Shown here one piece after another: positions 12,047 to 23,500 of a stretch of DNA of 64,000 nt (positions are counted from its first letter, which is position 1; each line of letters opens with the position of its first letter). The position numbers and the translations under genes are program-made. The notes below the pieces were generated by a model that was not told the DNA's origin, searched no databases, and saw only the letters and a list, made by a program, of their open reading frames with translations. Origin of the DNA: Siphonodentalium dalli (lineage: Eukaryota; Mollusca; Scaphopoda; Gadilida; Siphonodentaliidae). Location: NCBI GenBank assembly GCA_032622095.1, contig CP136066.1:45467911-45531910 (forward strand), read 5' to 3'.

Positions 12047-12490
12047 TATGCTCGGGCTCTCGGGTTCTTTTAACCAACATCGGCATTAAATGGGACCATA
12101 AAACCGGCGTTGGATGACATAACAAGTAACATATGCATTCTACTACCACAAAGCATGGGTCCGCCCAGATTACCCAGGCTCTCTCGTGCTTTTCTGGCCC
12201 ATGTCATCACTTATGAACCGGCCGTGAATGAGACGACGAGTCAGTCTTCACAGTTTACATCTAGTAACCCTTAGTCATCAATATATAGTTTGATCAGGTA
12301 TCTCGATGTGCCCGGGCTCTCCCTGGTTCTTTTAAAGGGTTAATAAAACCGCCGGTGGGTGACACAGCAAGTCAATTTTCACAATATATGCTTATAGTGT
12401 ATATCCTACTACCATAGGACATCATAGTATACTGACTCTGGGCCCATGGAGCCGGCCGGGCTCTCTCGTGCTCTCTTCTGGCCCATATAT
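12047..12490 (-). repeat. Dispersed compound satellite, array 3 (inverted)
   Basis: The same landmarks as arrays 1 and 2, read on the minus strand (GGGTTCTTTTA, GGCATTAAA, ACCGGCG, CTACTACCA). Two to three diverged units. 12491-12847 after it is rich in TACCATGGTA-type short palindromes and has no gene. Confidence 0.6.
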
Positions 12491-12847
12491 TGGTACGTTA
12501 CCATGGTAGTACCAGGATACTTTACAATGGTATTACCATGGTACTTTAACAATGTAGTAGCAGTGTACTTTTCCGTGTTACTAACACGAGCGATAATACT
12601 ATTTCACAATAGCACATAACGCAGTTGAGGTGTTTTCTGTCTCAGTTTGTGAAAAGAATATCATATGTTGTTAGTTAATCAGTGCAAAGCAATTGTACCC
12701 GATGTCATACTCAAAAGTTAACAGAATGGGACAATAATATTGGATTAACTAAGTCGGCTAAATCGAGAAGAGTTTAACACCTTAGATAATCACATATTCT
12801 CTTATTGACATCCAATCTACTGTCTCAAATGCTAATGGTAAAGTACC

Positions 12848-13205
12848 TTGCTAGATACTTTGGTACGTGCACCATAGTATACATGCATTACATGGGTACA
12901 GTACCCTTGCAAAATGCCCAAAATGAAATGGGTAAACTTGGGTACAGGTACGAGGGCTTACTTTGGTAGATACCAGGGTGTAATTGGGTATGTGCACCAT
13001 GCATGGTATACATGGGTGCAGTATAACCGTGTTAAATGTCCAAATGATCGACATGGGTAAACTTGAGTACGGGTACAACTGTTTATTTTGGTAGATACCA
13101 AGGTATACGTGGGTACGTGAACCATGGTATGCATATGTGGAGTACCCTTGTAAAATGTCCACAATGACCTGGGTACATTCACCAGCGTACTTGTACCCAC
13201 GTATT
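12848..13205 (+). repeat. Tandem array, three units of about 125 bp
   Basis: The phrase GGTA.GTG.ACCAT recurs at 12861, 12986 and 13111. Each unit contains GGTAGATACCA and TGGGTA motifs and is rich in partial palindromes of TACC/GGTA. 13206-14151 shows no gene or repeat I can support. Confidence 0.75.
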
Positions 13206-14151
13206 TTTTCATATGGGTAGATCCCTAACTCAGAGGGTAATCACAGCTTAACGAGTTTTAGACTTTCCATTCTGGTTCCGGGGATCGGAATAGATCAATG
13301 AAATCGTGAAATAGTTTTGTACGGACTTTATATGCCACGAACGTATTTAGTCATTGGAACCAATTACAACAGCAATAAATATTCAGGGTCGGAATTGACA
13401 CATTCTAATTCAGAATGTCGTGAATGCCGATATTCCCGTCACAAATATTGTGGAAAGCCCAAGTTCATATAAGTTTTCCAATACCCTCTATACCAAGTCT
13501 TTGGTCAATCATTATATCTTTATAGCTGTCACATATGAGACGTTTTACTTGTTAGAAAGGACATATTGATGTGGGTACCAATTAAAGTGACATCATTATG
13601 AGAGATGGCTCACATCGATTACAAACCCATAATTATTGTCTACGCTCACATTTTTCACAATAAAACCGGTTGTACGATATCTTTAAAATAATTTACCTTC
13701 CTGGACTGTTATGAAATTCTAATAGACAATTGGAATCAACGAACGCTTACTATATTCTAGCACTATAGACACTTCACATTGAATATGATGCGGTTGCCAT
13801 TAGCGATTAAATTCATGCGCACACATTATCGCTCATATCCTCGTTTCTTAGTGTAAACATATTTTTATTTAAAAATCCAAACAAATAACATAATATACAG
13901 ATGACACATGTATGCAAAATAGAGAGTTGGTGTATGGAAATGAGGATCAGACAACAAGCTCGAGGGCTTGTATGAAGTCTTCTCCTCGTTGGCAACATGT
14001 TCCGTCCCCAATAAGCGAGGAAGGGGTATAGGTCAGACGGAAAGGGTTGGAAATAATGGTTTTAGGATAAATGGAGATACGGAGATATATAACTGAATTT
14101 GAGTTAGGGATGGAAGAAAAGGGAGAAGATAGTTTTTGGAATAGCAATAGG

Positions 14152-14164
14152 CAGAGAGAGAGAA

Positions 14165-14195
<31 letters not shown>

Positions 14196-14213
14196 GAGAG
14201 AGAGAGAGGAGAA
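14152..14213 (+). repeat. (GA)n microsatellite
   Basis: Interrupted GA dinucleotides, followed by a G-run at 14230-14237. Confidence 0.95.
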
Positions 14214-14310
14214 ACCAGAAGACCAGAGGGGGGGGGGCAGATGAAGTCGCGATATGATGACAGTGATAATTGGGTTGTTGCGTGATAGAAATGATGCTCG
14301 TCGATAGTAA

Positions 14311-14410
14311 TTAAAGACATATTATGGACTTGTTCGGGTGCGTGAAATTGACAAGTTATAGTACTCAGGCGATATTTCAACCTGGGGAATGTAGCATTCT
14401 ACTAAGATGG
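14311..14410 (+). repeat. Short dispersed repeat (copy 1 of 3)
   Basis: Begins TTAAAGACATATTATGGAC and ends GAATGTAGCATTCTACTAA. Similar copies are at 38288-38390 (+) and 27183-27266 (inverted). It may be a SINE or MITE fragment; too short to classify. Confidence 0.55.
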
Positions 14411-14523
14411 GCGAAAATTGAATTCTAGAAGTGAACTATTTCTTGAATAGAGGTCCCCGTGTGAGTTCCCTGTGCATACATTGGAAGACATGAAGATTCT
14501 AGATTACGAATGTCGACTTGTGG

Positions 14524-14530
14524 TATAAAG
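14524..14530 (+). promoter_or_regulatory. Possible TATA box of the lectin gene
   Basis: TATAAAG lies 374 bp upstream of the predicted start codon. This is the only TATAAA-type match I noticed in the few hundred bases before it. Chance occurrence in AT-rich DNA is likely, so support is weak. Confidence 0.15.
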
Positions 14531-14897
14531 CATAGTATAGAATGCCCAATGGAATTTTCCACAGATGCCCATTTATGAGCTGTTTAATTGCCTCCACGAA
14601 GAAAATATTTTGTCTTTCAAAATACAGTCGGGAAACAAATAAGATATTTCGCTGGCGTTTGAGTGTTAACATTTCATCTTCATAACGATATGGATATTCA
14701 TTCCAATGTATTGACAGACTCCCAACGAATCAGAGTATACGTGGGCAAGGCGGTCCAATACGAGGGTGGCTCGTCATTATTAATGAGTCGTGGGTCAATA
14801 ATCAGCGGACTAACGTTGCCAACAGACCCCGCACACTTTCATTGCGTTGTGGAATCAGCTACAACTCTACTTGTGCAGCGCACAAAGAAAAACGAAG

Positions 14898-15200
14898 ATG
14901 AACCGTTTATGCCTTCTTGTTACCTGTTCCCTTCTGGTTGGGGCAGCCACTGCCGAGAAGACCAAACAGACAATGTTTGAAATCGTTCCTGGTTCGAAAG
15001 AAAAAGGCTTCAACATCTCTCATGCCGTTGGGGCGGAAGCAGTTTCTGAGACATCGTGCGCGACCAGGTGCCTTCGACAAAACTGGTGCAGGACAGTGAC
15101 ATTCTTTGCGGGACTTGACACTGACAAAAACTGTTTTCTTTCATGTGGGGCCGCGGGTGAGATCGAGGAAGATGCCAGTGCCGTTCTAATGAGAAAGCAG
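14898..15200 (+). CDS. PAN/apple-fibrinogen-related secreted lectin, exon 1 (signal peptide and PAN-like domain)
   Basis: The exon encodes residues 1-101 of a predicted 324-residue secreted protein. Residues 1-19 (MNRLCLLVTCSLLVGAATA) are a textbook signal peptide. Residues 27-100 form a PAN/apple-like domain with the cysteine pattern Cys54, Cys58, Cys64, Cys79 and Cys83 (SCATRC, NWC, NCFLSC). PAN domains bind protein or carbohydrate partners. The ATG at 14898 is chosen because the hydrophobic leader follows directly and it has A at -3; an upstream in-frame ATG at 14847 would spoil the leader. The exon ends CAG|GTGAGT in phase 0. The next exon lies 28.7 kb away. PAN plus fibrinogen architecture is known among invertebrate fibrinogen-related proteins, with presumed roles in recognition or immunity; the role here is inferred. 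Confidence 0.85.
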
Positions 15201-16544
15201 GTGAGTACCTTTTTTGTCAATTTACTACTAAATAGAGCCACAAAATGAAAAAGTTCTACTCTTGCACCCCCAATGCTTTATTTATTCTTTATTTATTTTT
15301 TTGCGAATTGCGAATCACAAGTTATAAAACGTTCAATTAAAAATGATACGTGTTGTCGTTGGAAAATACCACAATTGTTGGAATTCTTTTTTTTATTATT
15401 AAAATCCGCCGATAAATACACTTATCTACCATTTCCTATGAAATTCTCTGATAAAATTGGCGATAACGAATTGGCGATAAAAACATCTTAGTCGCAACTG
15501 CAGTTCCGATACAAGGCGCTCGTGACGTCGTTGACTGGTTCAAAATCATGAATGAACTGACGTCACATCAATCTCGTGAAAAATCAAAGCGACATTCCAA
15601 CGTATATTCTTGCGTACTATAAACAAACAGTTCCTAGATTTTAACATTATTTGATTGCCTATTATGGTATAACATATCACAAAGTAACAAATATGTATTT
15701 GTTGAGTATTTATTATAAATTATATAAAACGCGCAGGTGTAGGAGATTTTGTCCATTGAATTAAATTTCCGTTAGGCATATTCGCTTGAACTTGCAGGTT
15801 GGGAGAATTTAGCACAGTGAGCTAATCGCGTGACACAGATACCTTTGCAGGTTGGGAGAATTTACTCAAGAAAGCTAATCGTCGGACACCAATCCAAAAA
15901 TGTTGGCATTTAAGAAGCTCCTAAACTGTAATTCGTGTGGTTGATTCTGATATCCCAATGGCAGATAAACGTGTTATACATGTATGAACAATGTGTTTGT
16001 AACGATTCATGTATCGCGACTCGGCTAGTTTTCGTGGTCACATAGCGACTCGGCGACCATATATATCACTAATTTAATAGTCATGAGACGTCGTCACCTG
16101 CACCAAAAAGGACTTTTTTCTACAATTATGCCTACACAGATCACTAATTTGTTCAATTAAAAGAAGCATTATCGACCAACTTTGCCGTGCACTACAATTT
16201 ACATTGAGGGTGTCACACTTAGCTCCTATGTATCCTGCATAATCGTTAACAGAGAGGGATATATACTGAGTGTATACCGGTTATGAATATATATAATACA
16301 AGTCATGGTTATTTCACACCAATATGATACTTGTCAGCCTCATTGTTGAATCTCGTATACCGGCTAAAATGAATCCCGAATAGCAGACAACAGATTACAG
16401 TACACAAGTATAGGATAAAAATGTTCCGAAACATCGAAAATAGACACCGAACACAACAATCACTGAGAGCACAGGAGAAAATATATCGTCCGTTTCAGTC
16501 AATAATCTATATCTATATTTGCTAATGTAATGTCTGTCTGTCTT
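15201..16544. other. Intron 1, first part: no gene seen
   Basis: AT-rich intronic DNA. Two 53-bp-spaced copies of TTGCAGGTTGGGAGAATTTA begin at 15792 and 15845. (TCTG)-rich DNA begins at about 16530. No further exon is recognisable. Confidence 0.6.
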
Positions 16545-18340
16545 TCTGTCTGTCTGTCTGTGTTCTATATAAATTCACAGGGGACCACCTAGATGGCACA
16601 AAAGGGGTCTAATAGAGGTAACTTTTTACGAGAAAGATAATGGCGAGGGTTAGAATTTTCTAAAGTGATGCCGTTGTTGTCAGGGGCAGAAAAGGGGGGA
16701 GGGGCAGAATTTTTTTTTATAAATATTGTCAAAAGTCGCGCCGTTCGCGTCAGTGATACCCGGAAGGGGAGAGGGGCACCAAAATTGATCAAAATACGCC
16801 GAATTCCACCATATTGATGCACATTCTTCTGAGATCTTCTCCATGATACAAGGAATCTTATTGTGTGATTTAAAGACGCCAAATTGGTGTCGTTGGGATG
16901 AGAGATTTGAGGGGCGGAGGGTGGGTACTAAATCTGACAAGAATTGGTTTAGTCGCCGATTGCCACGAAACTTATACAAATTCATCCCCATGGTATGAGG
17001 TGTCTAATTGCGTGGCTTAAAGCTGTCAAAAGTGGCGTCATTCGAGTCAGGGGTGCATTGAAAGGGAGAGAGGCACCAAAATTGATACACAATATTTTTA
17101 GCGCCAATTTCCATCAAATTGATACACATTCTGATCCATGATATGAGGAATCTAATCTTGTAATTTTAAAGACGTCATATTGGTGCTGTTTTTGTGAGAG
17201 ATGGGGGTGGGGTGGGTTGGGCACTAAATTTGATAAAACATTATTTAGTCGCGGATTAGCACCAAACTTACAAATAATAATCTCAATGATATCAGGAGTC
17301 TAATTATGTGGCTTAAAGATGTCAAAAGTGGGGCCATTCGAAAGGGTGCCCAGAGTGTGAGAGGGACATAAACATTGACAAACAATATGTTTAGCGCCGA
17401 TTTCCACCGGAGTGATACATATTCTTCTCCGTGATACGAATAATCTAATCGTGTGGTTTAAATGCGCCAAACTGGTGCCTTTTGTGTGAGAGATATGCAA
17501 TGGTGGCTCTAAATTTGAGACGAATTGTATACTCGCCAATTTTTATAAATTGTATATATATTCATCTCTATAATGAGTCTAAGTGTGTGGTTTAATGATG
17601 TCAAAAGTGGCGGCGCTTGAGTCCGAAATATGGACGGGAGGGTCACCAAAAACTTATAAAAATATGTTTAGTGCCAATTACCATCAAACTCATACACCTT
17701 CTTCTCAAATGATACAATGAATCAAATATTTGCGAATATCTGTCTGTGTTCTATATATAACTTTAAGGGTACAATCGAGATGGCACCAAGGCGGTCTAAC
17801 AGGGGTAACGTTTTACGAGTAAGATAATAGTGCGGGTAAAAATTTTCTAAAGTGACGTTGTTGGTGTCAGGGGAAGGGCTATTATTTATCACAGATTTCG
17901 ACCAAATTGATATCTTATTCTTCTCCGTGATACGATGAATATAAACGTGTGATTTAAAGACGCGAAATTTGCCGTTTGGGTGAGAGATGGGGTAATAACT
18001 ATGATAAGAATTTTTTTAGTTGCCGATTACCACCACACTTATATATAATCATCTCCATTATATAATGCATGCATGAGTCCAATATACGTGGTTTAAATAT
18101 GACAAAAGTGGCGCGGTTCAAGTCATGCATGAGGGGAGTTGCACCAAAGTTGATACAAATATATTTATCACTGATTCTACCAAATTTATCGTTTTTCTCT
18201 AATGATATGATGAATTAAATCACATTTGGGGTCGTTTGGGTCATGGATGGCGAGGGGAGATTCACTAGCATTTATAAGATTGTTCAATTCGCCGATATCC
18301 AACAAAGTGATATATAGTCATCTACCAGGCCATCTCCATG
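16545..18340 (+). repeat. Dispersed repeat with internal tandem modules of about 310 bp
   Basis: Begins after (TCTG)n with TGTTCTATATAAATT, then CTAGATGGCAC and ACTTTTTACGAG. A second start of the same text is at about 17745 (TGTGTTCTATATATAA). Internal modules repeat ..CACCAAACTTATA, ATGATA..A.GA.TCTAAT, GTGGTTTAAAGA.G.CAAA and TGGTG..GTTTGGGTGAGAGAT. An inverted, shorter copy is at 44130-44890, in intron 2 of the same gene. It is non-coding; the open frames inside are not conserved between modules. Confidence 0.7.
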
Positions 18341-19374
18341 TCGTTCTAAGGACGTTTTTGGCATTCCAATTTCACAATCTCGACAAATGGTGACCGAATT
18401 AAGTCACTTGAACAACTATATCTTCTCAACTGTCATATTTATATGGGGATGGAAATCAGGGCATTCCTATAATGATCTAGCAACACAGATACATAGAAGA
18501 AAGCATTAAAAGTATATTTATATCAATCTATTTAAGAGATACATATACATATATTCAATCAAACTGAGGGACCTTGAATCGTCAGAGGATTGCATATTAT
18601 AATGGCTCATGTATATATTATAACACAATTGAGTCTGTCCCATTCAATATAGTTTCCACAAAAAAGTTACAAGAGATATGGAAAAGTAGAGAAGGCCTGT
18701 TCAAATATAGTGGTAACAGTGTTCAGTCAAATATGTTTACTTCTGAGATCAAGGAAAACGCAGTCCGTAGCACATGACTTTTCAGGATCTTCCAATATTG
18801 ACATCTGACAAGGGTATATCTGCCAGATACAGAGGATTTTGTTCATTTTTCTCGCTGTGTCGGGCACATGTAGCTGCTATGCATGCTTAACATCAATTCT
18901 TTTAAACTGAAAATGATTAGCCAGTATATAGCACCAGAACAGAGGACCACATGGACATATATTTAGAACATCTGTATCTTCATGAAGATATGATAAACTA
19001 GATTGATTGATTGATTGATACATCTCCATGTAAAACACAATTGTCGTCTTTTATTTTTTCGAACTAATGTGTTTATGATGTTCATGTTTTATGCTATAAC
19101 GTCTGAAATATAGGCAGTTGTAAATAAATAAATACTTCTTTATTGATGGGACGGAATTAAACGCGATAAACAAAATGATAATCTCTCCGACCTGACAAGG
19201 TGAGCCACTACTTATTATTCCATGTGTAAGAATCATGTTTTCTGATGCCATTTGGATATACAATTTATGAGAATACGTGTACCACTTTGAGATCAAGAGT
19301 ATTCTCTATTCCCACTGAATATCCACAGAGGGTTTCACATCACTTTAACCTGGGCAACGCCGGTAACCCTGCTA
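18341..19374. other. Intron 1: no gene seen
   Basis: AT-rich non-coding DNA. A short (GATT)n run is at 18996-19016. Nothing else recognisable. Confidence 0.5.
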
Positions 19375-19765
19375 GTTATCGATAAAAACCGCAAATTTTT
19401 AACTAAAAGTCTTCATGTATCGACATGTATAATACTAATCTCCCCAAATCGCATATTTGAATCCAAGTCGCCACTATATTCCTACTTCTAAACCTAATTA
19501 CAAAGCGACTGTGGAGTACACAAATTACGCGTGATGCCGCTGTAATCAATCAACGATCAGTATACTCGTGCGTGCTCGCCAATAGGTCATTGAGTTAATT
19601 TTCAATGAACAAACTAATTTGAAATTATTGCTGAAATATGGGAAAATATTGGCGACTTGGGTTCAAATATCCGATTGATTTGGGGAAATTAACTTTAGAA
19701 TATAACGGTACATGAATCATTTTTTGTTCAAAATGTGGGATTTTTTAATCGATAATTATTGACTT
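19375..19765. repeat. Foldback (inverted repeat) element of about 390 bp
   Basis: 19378-19480 and 19640-19760 are imperfect inverted copies (TTATCGATAAAAA against TTAATCGATAA; CCCCAAATC and TTTGAA.CCAAGTCGCCA against their complements). It resembles a MITE-like hairpin. No clear target duplication was found. 19766-19993 shows nothing. Confidence 0.55.
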
Positions 19766-19995
19766 TGAAATGGACGATATATTTTCTCCTACATGTATGC
19801 TATCAAGGCACCCACTAGCCGGTGTTCACTGTGACTTTTTGTGTTTAGCGTCCGTTTTCGAATTTTTGGAACAGTTTATCCTAATGTATTATGACTAGAA
19901 AAGATAGCTTTTTTTATGGATTGCATTGGAATTTAAGAATCAGTTCAGGCATTTGTGAATTATGGCCGTTCGAAGTGAGAAAGGTATCTGAACAG

Positions 19996-20119
19996 TAAAC
20001 TCCCTTGTTAAGTATGTATTGTTTATCGATTATTGTAAACTCCCTTGTTAAGTATGTATTGTTTATCGATTATTGTAAACTTCCTTGTTAAGTATGTATT
20101 GTTTATCGATACATTTTTT
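19996..20119 (+). repeat. Three 40-bp tandem units
   Basis: GTAAACT.CCTTGTTAAG and TATGTATTGTTTATCGAT are repeated three times almost without change. The following 20120-20546 holds no feature I can support. Confidence 0.9.
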
Positions 20120-20546
20120 GTGGCGCGCTCGTTTTAAACGGATATATTTTTAATGTATATTTTACTCGTTTTAACGACACGCCCCTGTGTTGTGAACTGG
20201 GTGACGTTTCTGTAAGTGCTGATCGTACCGCCAGGCGCAACTTGAATCTGTGATTCTCCGATCTCGATATACCATCGCGTCACAACAGAGTCGTGCAGTA
20301 TAACTTTATAATCAATCTATTTTCTCATATTTGTGAGTTATTCAAACAAGGACTTCGTGATCTGTAAATCATTAACTCATTGGGTCACCATCAATACATA
20401 TTGATTAATGTGCACAAAACGATACCCACAAGTAAGTATCCAGTTCAAATTTTGACATTAGTATAACACAAATGAGCCTCAGTTATGTGGGAGTTTCCGA
20501 AATTAGTGCTATATTCAGATATTAAGGTTTATCACAGCTGGAGATG

Positions 20547-23500
20547 TAGTCGGGGAGCCAATAAGGTCCACCTGCACCCCCCCCCCCCCCCGATGATTAC
20601 AAATAACCTTATTTTTATTGTTCCCTATTGTATCCAGATAAAGAATCCGGAATTCACCGAAAAATAAAGGTGGCCCTACTAGGTGCTAGAGCCATTTGAA
20701 TCCAAGATGGCCGCCATTTCCTCTAATTCCGACCAGCTGTATTTAATCGTTGTAATAGATCGGTTGTTAGCAAAAGACACAGACAAAATATATGCCATTT
20801 GTTGGTATGATGTCCTTCTTCAAAATGACGGCAAAAAATTTCGAAAAAAATTCAAAATGGCCGCCGAAAAATGACGTCATCTGCACGAAAATAGGAAATT
20901 TAATTAATATTTCACCATATCTTCCATTTTTCTTCACATTAATCATTAGTAAATGGCACTGGTTTTGAGACAGTCATCAAGCGTGATATTATAGCGTCAT
21001 TTTAAGACATTTGCCATTGACGAGGGTTCCGTAATAGATACAGAAAGAGGATTTGAAAAAGAGGGGTAAAATTTTCGATTTTTTGCAAGACGATTTTGAT
21101 AGTCATTTTATCGACAAACCACACAGGCTGTTTATAGAAAGTCAACAACTGTGTGCTTTATTTTATTGGACGGATGTTTTACTTCAATGGGAATGAAATT
21201 GGTGTAGAAAATTTCCAAAATGGCCGCCGAAATATGAAAAATGGTAAATATTGCCCCAGGGTGTCCTGCAATGGCTTACAAGTTGTGGTTAATATATAAA
21301 ATTGGCTAATCTGTATTATATACATTGCATACTAACATGTCTGATGCACCATGGATCATTGTTTCTATTGTCACCACTGACATCACCAGAAATATTGGAT
21401 TTTTCTCTCACAAACTTGACATAAATTTCGGCAAAAATTAACTTTTCAGGGTTGGACAATTGTTTTAAGTAAAATGCAACTATCATTGGTATCAAAGGTA
21501 TTTATTGTTTTGGTCTATCTTAAATGTGTCACACTACGGTGTTTATAGACCAAATTGCTCAAGATGGCTTCCAAAATGGCAACCAAATTTGTAAAATGTT
21601 AATTATTTACATATATCCGAACATTATTCTCTGCGTTATCCGACAAGGTAGTAAATTGTGACTCACTTGGTTATTGTACGTGTTAGTCAATTAACTGACA
21701 ACTACGTTCTATTATGTTTGTCCCAGTTCCGTATGGGGCATGACAAATTCATTTTAAATTTGCAGTATGGAATTTTGCGGAGAACCTCTTTTGTGTTTCT
21801 TGCCATATTATTGAAAGGAAATGGGCAGAACTTTGAAACGGAACTGAGATGAACCATAATATGTGGCTATTCTGGTCCATTATGATAAAACATATCAACT
21901 GGATGCACGGTGGATGCCAAGATGGTAGCCATGGAGTTACTATATGATCATAGATGAGGTGAATAGGTATACAGGGAGTTATTGTATGGTCAACGGTGAG
22001 ATGAGTACATGTATGTATACAATTAGTGACTGTATGATCATAAATGTAATGAATAGCTATACAGGGAGTGACTAAATGGTCATGTGTCAGGTGTATGAGT
22101 ATACCCGGTGTTCCTGCTTGGTGACGTGTAGGTCATGTGTAGGTTATACGGGTATACACATGTGTTGCTATATGGTCATGGGCGAGGGGTATGTGTATAT
22201 AGCGAGCGGCTATATGGCCATGGATGATGTGCATATGCATACATGGAGTGAATATACTGACATGGCTGGGGAATATTAGTATATCTTGAGTGGCTATTCT
22301 GCTATGGTGTGACAAATAGGGATACGGGAGTGACATGGCCAAGGGTGAGGTGAATATATATACAATGATTGACCATGATCATGTACGAATGTTTTGAATA
22401 GGTACACACGGTGTGACTATATGGCCATAGGTCAGATAAAGGAGTATACCAGGTGCCATGGGTGATGGTATGTGTATGAAGCGAGTGGCTATATGACCAT
22501 TGGTGAGGTGGATATGTATACCCGGGATGACTCTATGGTCATTGTTGTGGTGTTGATGTATATATTGAATGTCTATTTGACCATGTGTGTGTGGAGAATA
22601 GGTATACATGGGATGACCGTATGGCCAATAGTGAGGTGAATGGAATACATGGAGTGACTCTATGGTTATGGGTCATGTTTAGGATTATACCCGGTGTGAC
22701 TGCATTGTGACTCATGGCTGTATGGCCATCCATGGTCATGGGTCAGGTGTACGTTTATACAGTTGGTCACTATATTGTTATGTCTGTAGTGTTTATGTAT
22801 ATATGGAATGACTGTGTGGTAATGGGTGGCTATCGCTTTTCACGTTTAAAGTTCCCTCATATACACAAACACTATCATGGTGGAGAACTCTTTGATATGA
22901 CCTCTCTATTGATTAACATATCCTTGAGTTATTGTGGAAAGCGATAGCCACCCAAATTACACATGTACAACCCACCCATGACCTCATATGTACATAAACA
23001 CCACACAAATGACAATATAGTCACCCACTCTATACACGTACACCTGACCATACAGCCATATTTGGTTATACTGGTACATGCCACAAATGACGATACAGCC
23101 ATGAGTCACCATGCATGAACACCAGGTATACTCCTACACCTGACCATATAGTCACTATGTGTATACATATTCACCACATTCACGATCATAAAGTCACTCA
23201 TTGTATACCTATTCACCTCACCGTGGACCATACAGCCACTACATGTATATCTATTCGCCATACCCATGACCATAGAGTCAATCCAGATATACATATACAC
23301 CTCACCAATGGTGAGCCCTTCCAAATATACCAATACCCGCAAACACGACCACTCATAAGTTTCATACTTGCATATACACCTCGCACATGACAATTCAGCA
23401 ACTCACTGTATACTTATACACGCCATCCATGATCATTCATCTACACCCTATACACCACCGATGATAATACATCCACAACATATATCAATATACGACCCAC

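Noticed and set aside
14663..14980. 105-codon frame overlapping lectin exon 1
   Set aside because: Different frame from the signal peptide/PAN reading, no domain features, and it would not splice in phase.
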